A DNA stretch of 64,000 nucleotides from Anaeromyxobacter dehalogenans 2CP-1 (GTDB taxonomy: Bacteria > Myxococcota > Myxococcia > Myxococcales > Anaeromyxobacteraceae), in assembly GCF_000022145.1 (NCBI RefSeq), contig NC_011891.1:1934001-1998000 (forward strand), in the 5' to 3' direction. The notes under the pieces are model-generated. The model did no database searches and was not told the origin of the DNA. It was given only the letters and a program-made list of their open reading frames with translations. Positions within the stretch are counted from its first letter, which is position 1, and each line of letters starts with the position of its first letter. The position numbers were made by a program, and so were the translations under genes. This document shows, one piece after another, positions 44,088-52,475 of the stretch.

Positions 44088-44966
44088 TCAGACCTTGCGG
44101 ATGGCGGCCTTGCCGAACACGCCGGTGGGGCGGACGGCCAGGGCCAGGATGAGGAGGGCGAGGCCGGGCGCCTCGCGCCAGCCGCTGCCCACGTAGAAGC
44201 TCGCCAGGCTCTCCAGGGCGCCGAGCAGCACGCCGACGAGCACCACCCCGAAGCCCGAGTCGAGCCCGGCCACCACCGCGACCGAGAACGCCTTCAGCAC
44301 CAGCGCGGACGCCATGGTCGGCCCGACGGTGGTGATGGGCGAGACCAGGATGCCGGCGAGCGCCGCGACGGTGCCGGAGAGCGCGTAGGACAGCATCACG
44401 GTGCGGGTGGCGGAGATGCCCATCAGCTCGCCCGCGTCGCGATCGGCGGACACCGCCTCGAACGCCTTGCCGAGCAGCGTCCGGCGCTTGAACACCTCGA
44501 TGAGCGCCATCACCGCGAGCACGCCCACCGCGACGGACAGCTCGAGCGGCGTCACGTCCACGCCGAGCACGTGGATCGGGTCGGACGAGATGGGCGTGGG
44601 GAACGGCCGGTCGTCGCGGCCCCACACGTTCTCGGCGGCGGAGAACAGGAACAGCCCGAGGATGATGGTGAGGAGGATCCAGCCCTCGCTCCTCTGCTCG
44701 AGCGCGAGCCGGACCCCGGCGCGCTCCACCGCGAGGCCGAGCAGCGCGCCGAAGACGAGGCCGCCCGGCACCATGAGCCAGTACGGCACGCCCAGGTCGA
44801 GCAGCGTCAGGCTGAAGAAGGCGGACACCATCACCAGCTCGCCCTGGCCGAAGTTGAGGCTCTTGCTGGTGGCGTAGGTGAGCTGGAAGCCGTAGGCGAT
44901 GAGGGCGTAGACGAGCCCCATCAACGCCCCGCTGATGGCCATCTGCGCGATGATCGACGCTGGCAC
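44088..44966 (-). CDS. livH: Branched-chain amino acid ABC transporter permease LivH
   Basis: A 292-residue permease with eight or so TM segments. Family motifs: SGALMGLVYALIAYGFQLTY, NFGQGELVMVSAFFSL, and GLDSGFGVVLVGVLLGALES. The start is GTG at 44966. It lies 81 bp downstream of livK, with a strong hairpin between. With LivM it forms the transmembrane channel. Substrates are probably branched-chain or related amino acids; HAAT systems also take amides and other amino acids. Confidence 0.93.
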   Translation of the reverse strand: MPASIIAQMAISGALMGLVYALIAYGFQLTYATSKSLNFGQGELVMVSAFFSLTLLDLGVPYWLMVPGGLVFGALLGLAVERAGVRLALEQRSEGWILLTIILGLFLFSAAENVWGRDDRPFPTPISSDPIHVLGVDVTPLELSVAVGVLAVMALIEVFKRRTLLGKAFEAVSADRDAGELMGISATRTVMLSYALSGTVAALAGILVSPITTVGPTMASALVLKAFSVAVVAGLDSGFGVVLVGVLLGALESLASFYVGSGWREAPGLALLILALAVRPTGVFGKAAIRKV

Positions 44967-45006
44967 GCGGGTCTGGTCCTCGGGGAGGCGGGGGAGAGGC
45001 CTGCGG

Positions 45007-45037
45007 GCGCGGGGAGGAGGGGGACTCCTCCCCGCGC
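45007..45037 (-). terminator. Intra-operon hairpin between livK and livH
   Basis: GCGCGGGGAGGAG-N5-CTCCTCCCCGCGC is a perfect 13-bp stem beginning about 10 bases after the livK stop codon. Hairpins in this position often protect the binding-protein mRNA and let only part of transcription continue to the membrane genes, giving excess binding protein. Sequence is seen; the role is from general knowledge of ABC operons. Confidence 0.6.
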
Positions 45038-45047
45038 ACCCGCGCGG

Positions 45048-46280
45048 CTACATCTTCTTCTGGGCGCCCTGCGCGAGGCGGGCGCGGTCGGACTCGTTCG
45101 CGAACACCACGCGCCCGTCCTTGACCATGCCCATCACCACCTGCCCGCGGCGGAACGCCTCGTGCGTCTCGACGTTGGACGGATCCCACTTCGTGTACGG
45201 GTGGATCCAGGTCGCGATCACGCCCGGCACCGGCTCCTTCAGGTCCTCGAGCGCCTCGGCGATCTTGCGGCTGTCGGTGGTGCCGGCCTGCTTCACCGCG
45301 GCGGCGAACAGGTGGACGGCGTCGTAGCCCTGCGCGGCGGAGACGGGCGACGGGATCCGGGTCACGCCGTACGCCTTGTGGTACGCCTCGATGAACGCCT
45401 TCGCCTTCGGCGTGACCGGCTCCTCGATGAACGTCTGCGGCATGAGCGTGCCGTTGCCGTTCTTCCCGGCGTTGTCGATGTAGTTGGACATCGACAGCGT
45501 CCAGCCGCCGATGAGCGGCGCCTTGATGTTCAGCTTGGCCATGCCGTTCGCGGCCACGGCGAGCTCGGGCCCGATGCCCCAGATCAGGATCGCCTGCGCG
45601 CCGCCGGCCTTGGCGCGGAGCAGCTGCGCGGTCATGTCCTTGTCGCCGATGTTGAACTTCTCGGTGGCGATCACCTGGAGCTTGTCGCCCTGCAGCTTGA
45701 TCTGCCGGAGCAGGTCGTCGCGGCCGGACACGCCGTAGTTGGTGGAGTCGTGCAGGAGCGCGACCTTGGTGAACTTCCGGTTGATCGCCTCCTCGACCAC
45801 CATGGCGGCCTGGATGCCGTCGTGCGCGGCGAAGCGGAAGATGGAGAGCGTCTTCGGCCCCTCGGCGCCCTTCGCCCACTGGGTCATCGAGGCCGAGCCG
45901 GCGGCGGGCGTGATGATCTTGGTGATGCCCTTCTCCTGGAGGTGCTTGTCGCCGGCCATCACCACGCCGGTGTTGACCGAGCCGATCACGCCGGCGAGGT
46001 CGGCCATCGAGGCCAGCTCCTGGCCGATGAGCGCGCCGCGCTCGTTCTTGGCCTCGTCGTCGCGCTCGACCACCTCGATCTTCAGCTTGCGCGCGCCGAC
46101 CTGGACGCCGCCGGCGGCGTTGATCTCGGCGACGGCGAGCTTCGCGCCGTCCCGCATCGAGGCGCCCATGGGCGCGGACCCGCCGCTGAACGGCCCGGTG
46201 ACGGCGATCTTGACGGAGTCGGCTGCCCCGGCGGGCAGGGCAAGTGCACAGAGAAGCAGGGTACCCAACAGCTTGGTCAT
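45048..46280 (-). CDS. livK: Branched-chain amino acid ABC substrate-binding protein LivK
   Basis: A 410-residue periplasmic binding protein. A signal peptide MTKLLGTLLLCALALPAGAA is followed by the mature start DSVKIAVTGPFSGGSAPMG, the family opening strand and ligand loop. GDKHLQEKGITKIITPAAGS and GYDAVHLFAAAVKQAG are further family motifs. The start at 46280 is set by GGAG nine bases upstream; an in-frame ATG at 46319 would put a polar leader before the signal peptide. It heads the liv operon; ligand is likely leucine, isoleucine or valine but related amino acids are possible. Confidence 0.93.
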   Translation of the reverse strand: MTKLLGTLLLCALALPAGAADSVKIAVTGPFSGGSAPMGASMRDGAKLAVAEINAAGGVQVGARKLKIEVVERDDEAKNERGALIGQELASMADLAGVIGSVNTGVVMAGDKHLQEKGITKIITPAAGSASMTQWAKGAEGPKTLSIFRFAAHDGIQAAMVVEEAINRKFTKVALLHDSTNYGVSGRDDLLRQIKLQGDKLQVIATEKFNIGDKDMTAQLLRAKAGGAQAILIWGIGPELAVAANGMAKLNIKAPLIGGWTLSMSNYIDNAGKNGNGTLMPQTFIEEPVTPKAKAFIEAYHKAYGVTRIPSPVSAAQGYDAVHLFAAAVKQAGTTDSRKIAEALEDLKEPVPGVIATWIHPYTKWDPSNVETHEAFRRGQVVMGMVKDGRVVFANESDRARLAQGAQKKM

Positions 46281-46584
46281 GGATGGTGCTCCGTGGCTGG
46301 TGACGCGGAGTGAACGCAAAAAATACCTTGCGGGACACGCAAAATAAGCGCGAGCGCGCTACGCTAGCACGACGAATCGGTCACCCTGCTGGGGCCGGTC
46401 GATCCGAACCCGCCGGACTCCCCGTTCGCTGGAGCGAGAGAATGCCTGTGTCGTCAGAGGGATGTGCCCAGGACTCGGAGGGGCGGGCCGGGCGGCGCCC
46501 TCGGACGCTGGGTGAAGTGATCGGCGATCTGGGCGCGCCAGCCGTGCGCGTTCGGCCTGCGCGGGCTCGCGCGGAGGTGGGGGA
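46281..46584. other. 304-bp promoter region between livK and TSUP genes
   Basis: No gene. The part next to livK is unusually A/T-rich for this genome and holds the repeats described at 46314-46344; it presumably contains the livK promoter. The remainder is ordinary GC-rich sequence with the TSUP ribosome site GGAGGTGGGG at its end. Confidence 0.6.
46314..46344. promoter_or_regulatory. liv operon operator/promoter candidate
   Basis: ACGCAAAA occurs at 46314-46321 and 46337-46344, 23 bp apart, and CGCAA-N8-TTGCG forms an inverted repeat at 46315-46332. On the minus strand this reads with TATTTT-like A/T tracts suitable for a -10 element, 34-64 bp upstream of livK. An Lrp-type or other amino acid regulator could bind here; identity unknown. 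Confidence 0.4.
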
Positions 46585-47358
46585 ATGACCCTCGCCGAGG
46601 CGGCGCTGCTCTCGGCCGCGGCCTTCGGGGCGGGCGCCCTCAACGCGGTCGCGGGCGGGGGAAGCTTCCTCACCTTGCCGGCGCTGGTGGTGGTGGGCGC
46701 CTCGCCCATCGTGGCGAACGCGACCGGCACGGTGGCGCTCCTGCCCGGCTACCTGTCGGGCACCTGGGGCTTCCGCGAGGACATCCGGCCGCCGCCGGGC
46801 CTCTCGCTGCGCGCGCTGCTGTTGCTCGGCCTCGCGGGTGGCGCGGCCGGCGCGGCGCTGCTGCTCCTCACGCCGGCGCCAGCCTTCCGGCGGCTCGTCC
46901 CGTGGCTGCTGCTCGCCGCGACCGCGCTGTTCGCGCTCGCGCCGCGCCTGCTCCGGGCCGCGCGCGGCGAGGCCGCGCACGCGGCGCACGACGCGTCCGG
47001 ATCCCCGGCCCGCTGGGCGGCGGCGGGCGTGCTCGCGGTGAGCGCCTACGGCGGCTACTTCAACGGCGGGCTGGGCGTGCTCCTGCTGGCGCTGTTCGCG
47101 CTCCTGGGCCAGAACGACCTGAACGCGATGAACGGCCTGAAGAACCTGCTCTCGGCCGCGCTCGCCGCGATCGCGGTGGCGCTCTACGCGGCGGGCGGGC
47201 TGGTGCGCTGGCCGGAGGCGGCGCTGATGACCGCGGGCGCGACGGCGGGCGGTTACCTGGGGGCACGCGCGGCGCGGCACATCCCCGGGGCGTGGCTCCG
47301 CCGTGGGATCGTCGCCACCGGCCTCGCCCTGGCGGCAGTGTTCTTCGCGCGGGGTTGA
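46585..47358 (+). CDS. TSUP (TauE/SafE) family permease
   Basis: A 257-residue membrane protein with about eight TM segments of the TauE/SafE/TSUP family. Motifs: FGAGALNAVAGGGSFLTLPA in helix 1, VANATGTVALLPGYLSG, and the second repeat AYGGYFNGGLGVLLLALFAL with GLKNLLSAALA. TSUP proteins move sulfite, sulfoacetate or related organosulfur anions. GGAGGTGGGG lies just before the ATG. It stands alone; no sulfur-metabolism gene is next to it, so substrate cannot be refined. Confidence 0.9.
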   Translation: MTLAEAALLSAAAFGAGALNAVAGGGSFLTLPALVVVGASPIVANATGTVALLPGYLSGTWGFREDIRPPPGLSLRALLLLGLAGGAAGAALLLLTPAPAFRRLVPWLLLAATALFALAPRLLRAARGEAAHAAHDASGSPARWAAAGVLAVSAYGGYFNGGLGVLLLALFALLGQNDLNAMNGLKNLLSAALAAIAVALYAAGGLVRWPEAALMTAGATAGGYLGARAARHIPGAWLRRGIVATGLALAAVFFARG

Positions 47359-47543
47359 TCCCGTTGCCTCTTGCCCCACCGGCGTGGCGACTCGCCCCGG
47401 AACGTGGGGCGCACTCACCGTGCGCCCGACACCGTCCCACCGCCGCGATCCGGTGACACCGCACCGCGATATGCCGCGGCGCCGCGGAAGCTGAGCAAGT
47501 GGAGCGAGGGCCGGAGGGCCGGCGCCGCGTGCGAGGAGGCGGG

Positions 47544-48260
47544 ATGGCATCGGGCAACGACGAGCGTCGCCGGCTGGCGCGGATCCCGCTCGCCTGCCGG
47601 GTGGTCGTCACCGAGAAGCTGGCGGAGTGGACGGGCGAGACGCTCGACATCGCCGCCCGCGGCTGCCGCCTGACGGCGCGGCGGCCGGTGAGCCCGGGCG
47701 CGCTGGTGCAGATCGCGATCGAGACGGGGGGCTCGCCGCTGCTGGCGCTGGGCCAGGTGGTGTGGGCCCGCCGGACCGCGCCGCTCGAGATCGGCGTGGC
47801 GTTCGCGGGCGACGTGCGCGGCGGCCCCTCGCCCGAGGCCGGGCACGGCGCCTGGCTCGACGCCCTGCTGGCGGAGCGGCTCCGGACGGTGCTGCGGCGC
47901 GGCGGGCGCCTGGGCGCGCTCGGCGCCGTCCAGCTGCAGCTCGGGGCGCCGCCGGGCGTGGCGCTGGGCGACGCGGAGACGGCGGTGCTGCGGCGCGTGC
48001 GCCGGGGCGATCCGCTCGGCCTGATCGCCTGCTCGCAGTCCGGCGCGGACGCGGTGCTCGCGTTGCTGGCCGCGGGCACCGTCACGGTCGCGCGGCCGAC
48101 CGCCGATCCGGAGGGCTGGCGGCGGGCGTTCGCGGTCCTCACCGACTTCGCGCGCGAGGGCGCGCCGCAGCCGCCCGCGCCGGTCATCGTGCTCGACGCC
48201 GGACGCCGCACCGAGGCGATGGACGAGCTCATCCGCGAGTACCTGCGCGACACGGCCTGA
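47544..48260 (+). CDS. PilZ-domain protein, putative c-di-GMP effector
   Basis: A 238-residue protein with an N-terminal PilZ domain (residues 8-~110). The c-di-GMP motif is seen as ERRRLARIP (RxxxR pattern at Arg9/Arg13 or Arg8/Arg10) and DIAARGCRL (D/N-x-S/A-xxG at about residue 40). The strands LVQIAIETGG and LLALGQVVWARRT follow. The C-terminal ~120 residues have no recognised domain, with an alpha/beta look (GDPLGLIACSQSGADAVLAL). Start ATG 47544 follows GAGGAGGC. It may read c-di-GMP, like the riboswitch at 35284. Confidence 0.85.
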   Translation: MASGNDERRRLARIPLACRVVVTEKLAEWTGETLDIAARGCRLTARRPVSPGALVQIAIETGGSPLLALGQVVWARRTAPLEIGVAFAGDVRGGPSPEAGHGAWLDALLAERLRTVLRRGGRLGALGAVQLQLGAPPGVALGDAETAVLRRVRRGDPLGLIACSQSGADAVLALLAAGTVTVARPTADPEGWRRAFAVLTDFAREGAPQPPAPVIVLDAGRRTEAMDELIREYLRDTA

Positions 48261-49000
48261 GCCGGCGGCGTTCCGAGTTCTGCCGGCTCGGGTCATTCGC
48301 TCGCCCTGTGCATGTCGACGGGTAAGCGGGGGCCGCGTCCTCTCGAAGCCGGGTGGCGGTGGGTGCGGGTCCTCGTGGGCGCTCCCGCCCTCGCCCGCTC
48401 TCGCGACGTGGAGCCGGAATGCTCGGCGCGGGACTTCAGTCGTAGGACGCGCGCGGACGGCGTCCGACGCGGCTGGGCGCGCTCGCAAACTCGGCCGCGT
48501 GTATCGCTTCGCGACACGCGGCCTCAGACAGTGCTCGCCGCGCACGCCCGGCTGCGGCACGCGCGCGTGAGGTGAGCGTCGCGTGCTGCGCCTGCGCTGA
48601 CAGTCGCGGTCGCGGGCGAGGGCGTCCGCTTGGCGGACGGGGGCCGTACTGGCGGCTTCGAATGTTTCGAGGGCGCTGTGCGCGAGATCCGCTGCGCCCA
48701 CGCCCCCCATCCACGTCAGGCCGCCACCGGAGGCGATCTGGGCGTTCGCGCCGGAGCACAGCGCAGCAAGCCCACGGCACGTCCCCAGGATCCTAGAAAT
48801 GCACCGCCGTGGACAGCCGCTGCGCTGGCACCGGATCCGCCGGTGCCGGCCCCGAGTGCGCGGCTGGCCCGTCCGGTGCGTCGGCTCGACCGATCCCACG
48901 GCCCCGGTTCCGGCCATCCCTCCACGTCCCGGGCCTTGCGGAGCGAGCACCGCCGCGAATGCCCGGAGCGCCGACCTAGCGGCCCGCCTCCAGAACAGGG
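48261..49000. other. 740-bp gene-free stretch
   Basis: No frame here has a convincing start, length and codon pattern. It holds two clean hairpins: a 10-bp stem at 48493-48523 and GTCCGC-TTG-GCGGAC at 48624-48638. Base composition is a little less G/C-rich than the coding neighbours. It may hold an untranslated leader or small RNA for mqnD, or be decayed sequence. Confidence 0.6.
48493..48523. other. Perfect 10-bp stem-loop in gene-free stretch
   Basis: GGCCGCGTGT-N11-ACACGCGGCC. It lies 232 bp after the PilZ gene, too far for a typical terminator, and could be part of a structured RNA or a DNA-binding site. Confidence 0.4.
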
Positions 49001-49210
49001 CCCGCTGGACGCAAGGGCCCGCTGGACGCAAGGACCCGCCGGACGCAAGGACCCGCTGGACGCAAGGACCGCTGGACGCAAGGACCCGCTGGACGCAAGG
49101 ACCCGCTGGACGCAAGGACCCGCTGGACGCAAGGACCGCTGGACGCAAGGACCGCTGGACGCAAGGACCGCTGGACGCAAGGACCGCTGGACGCAAGGAC
49201 CGCTGCACGC
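49001..49210. repeat. 16/17-bp tandem repeat before mqnD
   Basis: Twelve full units plus a partial one. Consensus (C)CCGCTGGACGCAAGGA. Units 1-4 and 6-8 are 17 bp; units 5 and 9-12 have lost one C and are 16 bp. Only unit 1 (final G) and unit 3 (T to C) carry substitutions. The array ends 64 bp before the mqnD start, so it lies in the promoter or leader. The unit is not a multiple of three and no stop-free real gene crosses it. Confidence 0.95.
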
Positions 49211-49274
49211 CCGCGCGCCGGGGCGTATGATGCCCGGCCCGCGGCCGCGCCGGCCGCGCGGAGGACCGCGCCGC

Positions 49275-50105
49275 ATGAGGCTCACGCTCGGCTTCTCGCC
49301 CTGCCCGAACGACACGTTCATCTTCGACGCCCTGGTGAACGGGGCCGTGGACGCGGAGGGGCTCGACCTGGACGTCCGGCTCGAGGACGTGCAGACGCTG
49401 AACGAGTGGGCGCTCGCCGGGCGGCTCGACGTCAGCAAGATCAGCTACGGGGTGCTGCCGCTCGTCGCGCGCGAGTACGCGGTGCTCGCGTCGGGCGGCG
49501 CGCTCGGCCTCGGGGTCGGGCCGCTGCTGGTCGCGAGGCCCGGCCTGGGCGCGTTCGACCCGGCGCGGATGCGGGTCGCCATCCCGGGCCGGAACACGAC
49601 CGCGCACCTGCTCTTCTCGCTCGCGTACCCGGGCGCCGCGCACAAGCAGTTCATGGTCTTCTCGGAGATCGAGCGGGCGGTGCTCTCCGGCGCGGTGGAC
49701 GCGGGCGTGATCATCCACGAGGGCCGCTTCACCTATCGGGCGAAGGGGCTCGAGCGGCTGATGGACCTGGGCGAGCACTGGGAGTCGCGGACCCGGTCTC
49801 CCATCCCGCTGGGCGGCATCGTGGCGCGCCGGACGCTCGGGCCGGAGGTGCTGGGCAAGCTCGAGCGCCTGGTGCGTGCCAGCGCCGAGCACGCGCTGGC
49901 CCGGCGCCCGCTGGTCACCGAGTACGTCCGGTGCCACGCGCAGGAGATGGACGAGGCGGTGATGCGCCAGCACATCGACCTGTACGTCAATGCGTTCTCG
50001 GTGGATCTGGGCGAGGCGGGGCGGCGCGCGGTGGGGACGCTGCTCGACGTGTACCGGCAGGTGAACCCGGGCGCGCCGGCGCTGCCGGGCGACCTGTTCG
50101 TCTGA
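49275..50105 (+). CDS. mqnD: 1,4-dihydroxy-6-naphthoate synthase MqnD
   Basis: A 276-residue enzyme of the futalosine menaquinone pathway that converts cyclic dehypoxanthine futalosine to 1,4-dihydroxy-6-naphthoate. The opening LTLGFSPCPNDTFIFDALV is the family signature. Other conserved parts are VSKISYGVLPLV, AIPGRNTTAHLLFSLAYP and GVIIHEGRFTY, including the His in HEGRFTY used in catalysis. Length is typical. GGAGG lies upstream of the ATG. It supplies menaquinone for NarI and other anaerobic respiration. Partner mqn genes are not in the window. Confidence 0.95.
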   Translation: MRLTLGFSPCPNDTFIFDALVNGAVDAEGLDLDVRLEDVQTLNEWALAGRLDVSKISYGVLPLVAREYAVLASGGALGLGVGPLLVARPGLGAFDPARMRVAIPGRNTTAHLLFSLAYPGAAHKQFMVFSEIERAVLSGAVDAGVIIHEGRFTYRAKGLERLMDLGEHWESRTRSPIPLGGIVARRTLGPEVLGKLERLVRASAEHALARRPLVTEYVRCHAQEMDEAVMRQHIDLYVNAFSVDLGEAGRRAVGTLLDVYRQVNPGAPALPGDLFV

Positions 50106-50155
50106 GCGCCCTGTCGTGGCGCGGAGGCCGGGCCGGTCCGCGGTAGCATGCGGCC

Positions 50156-51004
50156 ATGGCGCGGCGGCGGGCGCGGGGCTCGGGGAGGACGGGGCGGCGG
50201 CGGTCCGGCCGCGGACGCGGGTCTGCGCGGCGCGGCGTCATCGCGCGCGCTCGCGCCTGGCTCGCGGCGCGGCGCTGGGCGGAGCTGCCGGTGGCCGCCT
50301 GGGCGCTCCTCGCCGTCGCGCTGCTCCTCGTGGTGAACCTGGCCGTCCAGGTGGTGCGCAAGCCGACCGAGCTGCTCGGCGCGGTCGTGCCCACCTCGCC
50401 GAAGGCGCCCGCCGAGACCTGGGCCGAGTACGGCCCGCTCTTCGAGGCGCACGCCACCGACCTGGTGCGGCCCGAGGTGCTCGCCGCGCTGGTGCAGCTG
50501 GAGAGCGCGGGCGACCCGCTGGCGCGGACCTACTGGCGCTGGCGCTGGACCACGGATCCGCTGCGCGTGTGGGCGCCCGCCTCCAGCGCGGTCGGGATCC
50601 TCCAGATCACCGACGGCACCTACGCGCAGGCGCGCCGGCTCTGCATCCACGATCACCGGGTGGCGCGCGACGGCGCCTGGTGGGACCCCGACGCCTGCTG
50701 GTTCAACGCGCTCTACCTGCGCACCGTGCCGAGCCACGCCGTGGAGATGACCGCCGCGTGGCTGCACGTGTGCGCCGCCGACGCGCTCGCCGGGTCGGGC
50801 ACCGCCGGGCCCGCCGAGGCGCGCCGGCTCGCCGCCGTGATCCACCTGTGCGGCCGCGAGCGCGGCGCCGCGTTCGCGCGGCGCGGGTTCGCCGCGGCGC
50901 CCGGGGAGCGCTGCGGCGATCACGAGCTCGGCGCCTACCTCGCCCGCGTGGACGGGCTCGCGGCGGCGTTCGCGCGGATGGGGGCGCAGGGCGGCCGGCG
51001 GTGA
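50156..51004 (+). CDS. Lytic transglycosylase-like (SLT) protein
   Basis: A 282-residue inner-membrane-anchored protein. A basic, Arg-rich N-terminus (residues 1-45) precedes one TM segment (about 46-66), then a periplasmic SLT-like domain: catalytic Glu in LVQLESAGDPLART, SAVGILQITDGTYAQA (the GLxQ-type motif), and a helical remainder ending LARVDGLAAAFARM. Several Cys residues suggest periplasmic disulfides. Such enzymes cleave peptidoglycan glycan strands. It follows mqnD by 50 bp on the same strand, but a functional link is not evident. Confidence 0.82.
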   Translation: MARRRARGSGRTGRRRSGRGRGSARRGVIARARAWLAARRWAELPVAAWALLAVALLLVVNLAVQVVRKPTELLGAVVPTSPKAPAETWAEYGPLFEAHATDLVRPEVLAALVQLESAGDPLARTYWRWRWTTDPLRVWAPASSAVGILQITDGTYAQARRLCIHDHRVARDGAWWDPDACWFNALYLRTVPSHAVEMTAAWLHVCAADALAGSGTAGPAEARRLAAVIHLCGRERGAAFARRGFAAAPGERCGDHELGAYLARVDGLAAAFARMGAQGGRR

Positions 51005-51035
51005 GCCGGGGCGCGCGGCGGCGCGTCGCCCCGGC
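51005..51035. terminator. Stem-loop between convergent transglycosylase and narK genes
   Basis: GCCGGGGCG-N13-CGCCCCGGC is a perfect 9-bp inverted repeat filling the 40-bp gap between two convergent stop codons. Probably a shared terminator. Confidence 0.55.
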
Positions 51036-51044
51036 ACGGCACCG

Positions 51045-52472
51045 TCACGCCGGGATCTCGGCCCGCGGCCGGGCGTAGTACCACCACACCAGCGCGATGC
51101 AGCCCGCGTAGTAGGCCACGAACGCCAGCACCGCGCCGTGCGGCGCGCCGGTCAGCTCCACCGACATGCCGAAGGTGCGCGGCACGAAGAACGCGCCGTA
51201 GGCGGCGATGGCGGAGACGAAGCCGACCACCGCGCCGCCCTCGCGGAGCGCGTCCTTCTGCGCCTGGGCCAGCGCGACCGGATCGGTGCCGGCGCGCCGC
51301 TGGTGGAAGGTGGAGAAGATCACCGGGATCATCCGGTACACCGAGCCGTTCCCGATCCCGGTCGCGGTGAAGAGCACCACGAACGCCGCGAGGAAGCCGC
51401 CGAAGCTGCCGGGCCCGCCGCCGCGGGGCAGCGCCAGGAGCACGCCCACCGCCGCGAGCCCCATCACCAGGAACGTGACCAGCGTCACCCGGGCGCCGCC
51501 CAGCCGGTCCGCGAGCCACCCGCCCACCGGCCGCGCCAGGCCGCCCACCAGCGGCCCCACGAACGCGTACCGGGTCGGGTCCACCGCCGGGAAGGACGCC
51601 TGGGTGAGCAGCGCGAGGCCGGCGGAGTAGCCGATGAACGAGCCGAACGTGCCGAGGTACAGCAGCGACACGAGCCAGTTGTGCTTGCGCCGGAAGATCA
51701 CCGACTGCTCGCGGAAGGAGGCCTTCGCGCTGGCGAGGTCGTCCATGCCGAACCAGGCGAGCACGGATGCGACCACGATGAGCGGCACCCACACGAACGC
51801 GGCGTTCTGCAGCCAGACCTGCTTGCCGCCGGGCAGCGCCTGCGGCCCGCCCGCGAGCGGGCCGAGCAGCGCGGCCGCCACCACCAGCGGGACCGCGAGC
51901 TGCACGCCGGAGACGCCCAGGTTGCCGAGGCCGGCGTTCAGGCCGAGCGCGGTGCCCTTCTCCGCGCGCGGGAAGAAGAAGCTGATGTTGGACATGCTCG
52001 AGGCGAAGTTCGCGCCGCCGAGGCCGGTGAGGAGCGCGAGCACCAGGAACGTCGAGTAGGAGGTGTCCGGGTCCTGCACCGCGACGCCGATGCCGATCGC
52101 CGGCAGCAGCAGCGAGGCGGTGGAGAGCGCGGTGAAGCGGCGGCCGCCGAAGACCGGGACCGCGAACGCGTAGAAGATGCGCAGCGTCGCGCCGGAGAGG
52201 CCGGGGAGGGCGGCCAGCCAGAAGAGCTGGTTGGTGGTGAAGCGGAAGCCGATGGCGGGCAGCTTCACCGCCACCACGCTCCACACCATCCAGACCGCGA
52301 ACGCGAGGAACAGGGCGAAGATCGACAGCCAGAGGTTGCGGCGGGCCACCCGGCGGCCCGCGGCGCTCCAGAAGGCGCGGTCCTCCGGGTCCCACTGCGT
52401 GATGAGGCGCGCGCGGCGGCGCGGGGGCGTGACGGGCTCGGGAACGGGCGCCGGGGCGGGGACGGGGCTCAT
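51045..52472 (-). CDS. narK: Nitrate/nitrite MFS transporter NarK
   Basis: A 475-residue, 12-TM transporter of the nitrate/nitrite porter family. The nitrate signature is present in GLGGANFASSMSNISFFFP (helix 5) and in the second half GGAVVGFVSAIAAYGAFFVP (helix 11). The N-terminal WDPEDRAFWSAAGRRVARRN matches NarK. It moves nitrate in and nitrite out. It is the last gene of the nar operon, 3 bp after narI. Confidence 0.95.
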   Translation of the reverse strand: MSPVPAPAPVPEPVTPPRRRARLITQWDPEDRAFWSAAGRRVARRNLWLSIFALFLAFAVWMVWSVVAVKLPAIGFRFTTNQLFWLAALPGLSGATLRIFYAFAVPVFGGRRFTALSTASLLLPAIGIGVAVQDPDTSYSTFLVLALLTGLGGANFASSMSNISFFFPRAEKGTALGLNAGLGNLGVSGVQLAVPLVVAAALLGPLAGGPQALPGGKQVWLQNAAFVWVPLIVVASVLAWFGMDDLASAKASFREQSVIFRRKHNWLVSLLYLGTFGSFIGYSAGLALLTQASFPAVDPTRYAFVGPLVGGLARPVGGWLADRLGGARVTLVTFLVMGLAAVGVLLALPRGGGPGSFGGFLAAFVVLFTATGIGNGSVYRMIPVIFSTFHQRRAGTDPVALAQAQKDALREGGAVVGFVSAIAAYGAFFVPRTFGMSVELTGAPHGAVLAFVAYYAGCIALVWWYYARPRAEIPA

Positions 52473-52475
52473 CGG

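Noticed and set aside
42114-46313. A 1399-codon plus-strand frame opposite the liv operon
   Set aside because: Antisense to five genes with intact ABC motifs; composition is a mirror of the GC-rich coding strand.
49001-49210. CRISPR array or leader peptide for the 16/17-bp repeat
   Set aside because: Units abut without spacers, and the frame is lost by the 16-bp units.
48630-49274. Extension of mqnD upstream through the tandem repeat
   Set aside because: The extension encodes repeated low-complexity peptides; the family start SPCPNDTF lies just after 49275 and a ribosome site is present.
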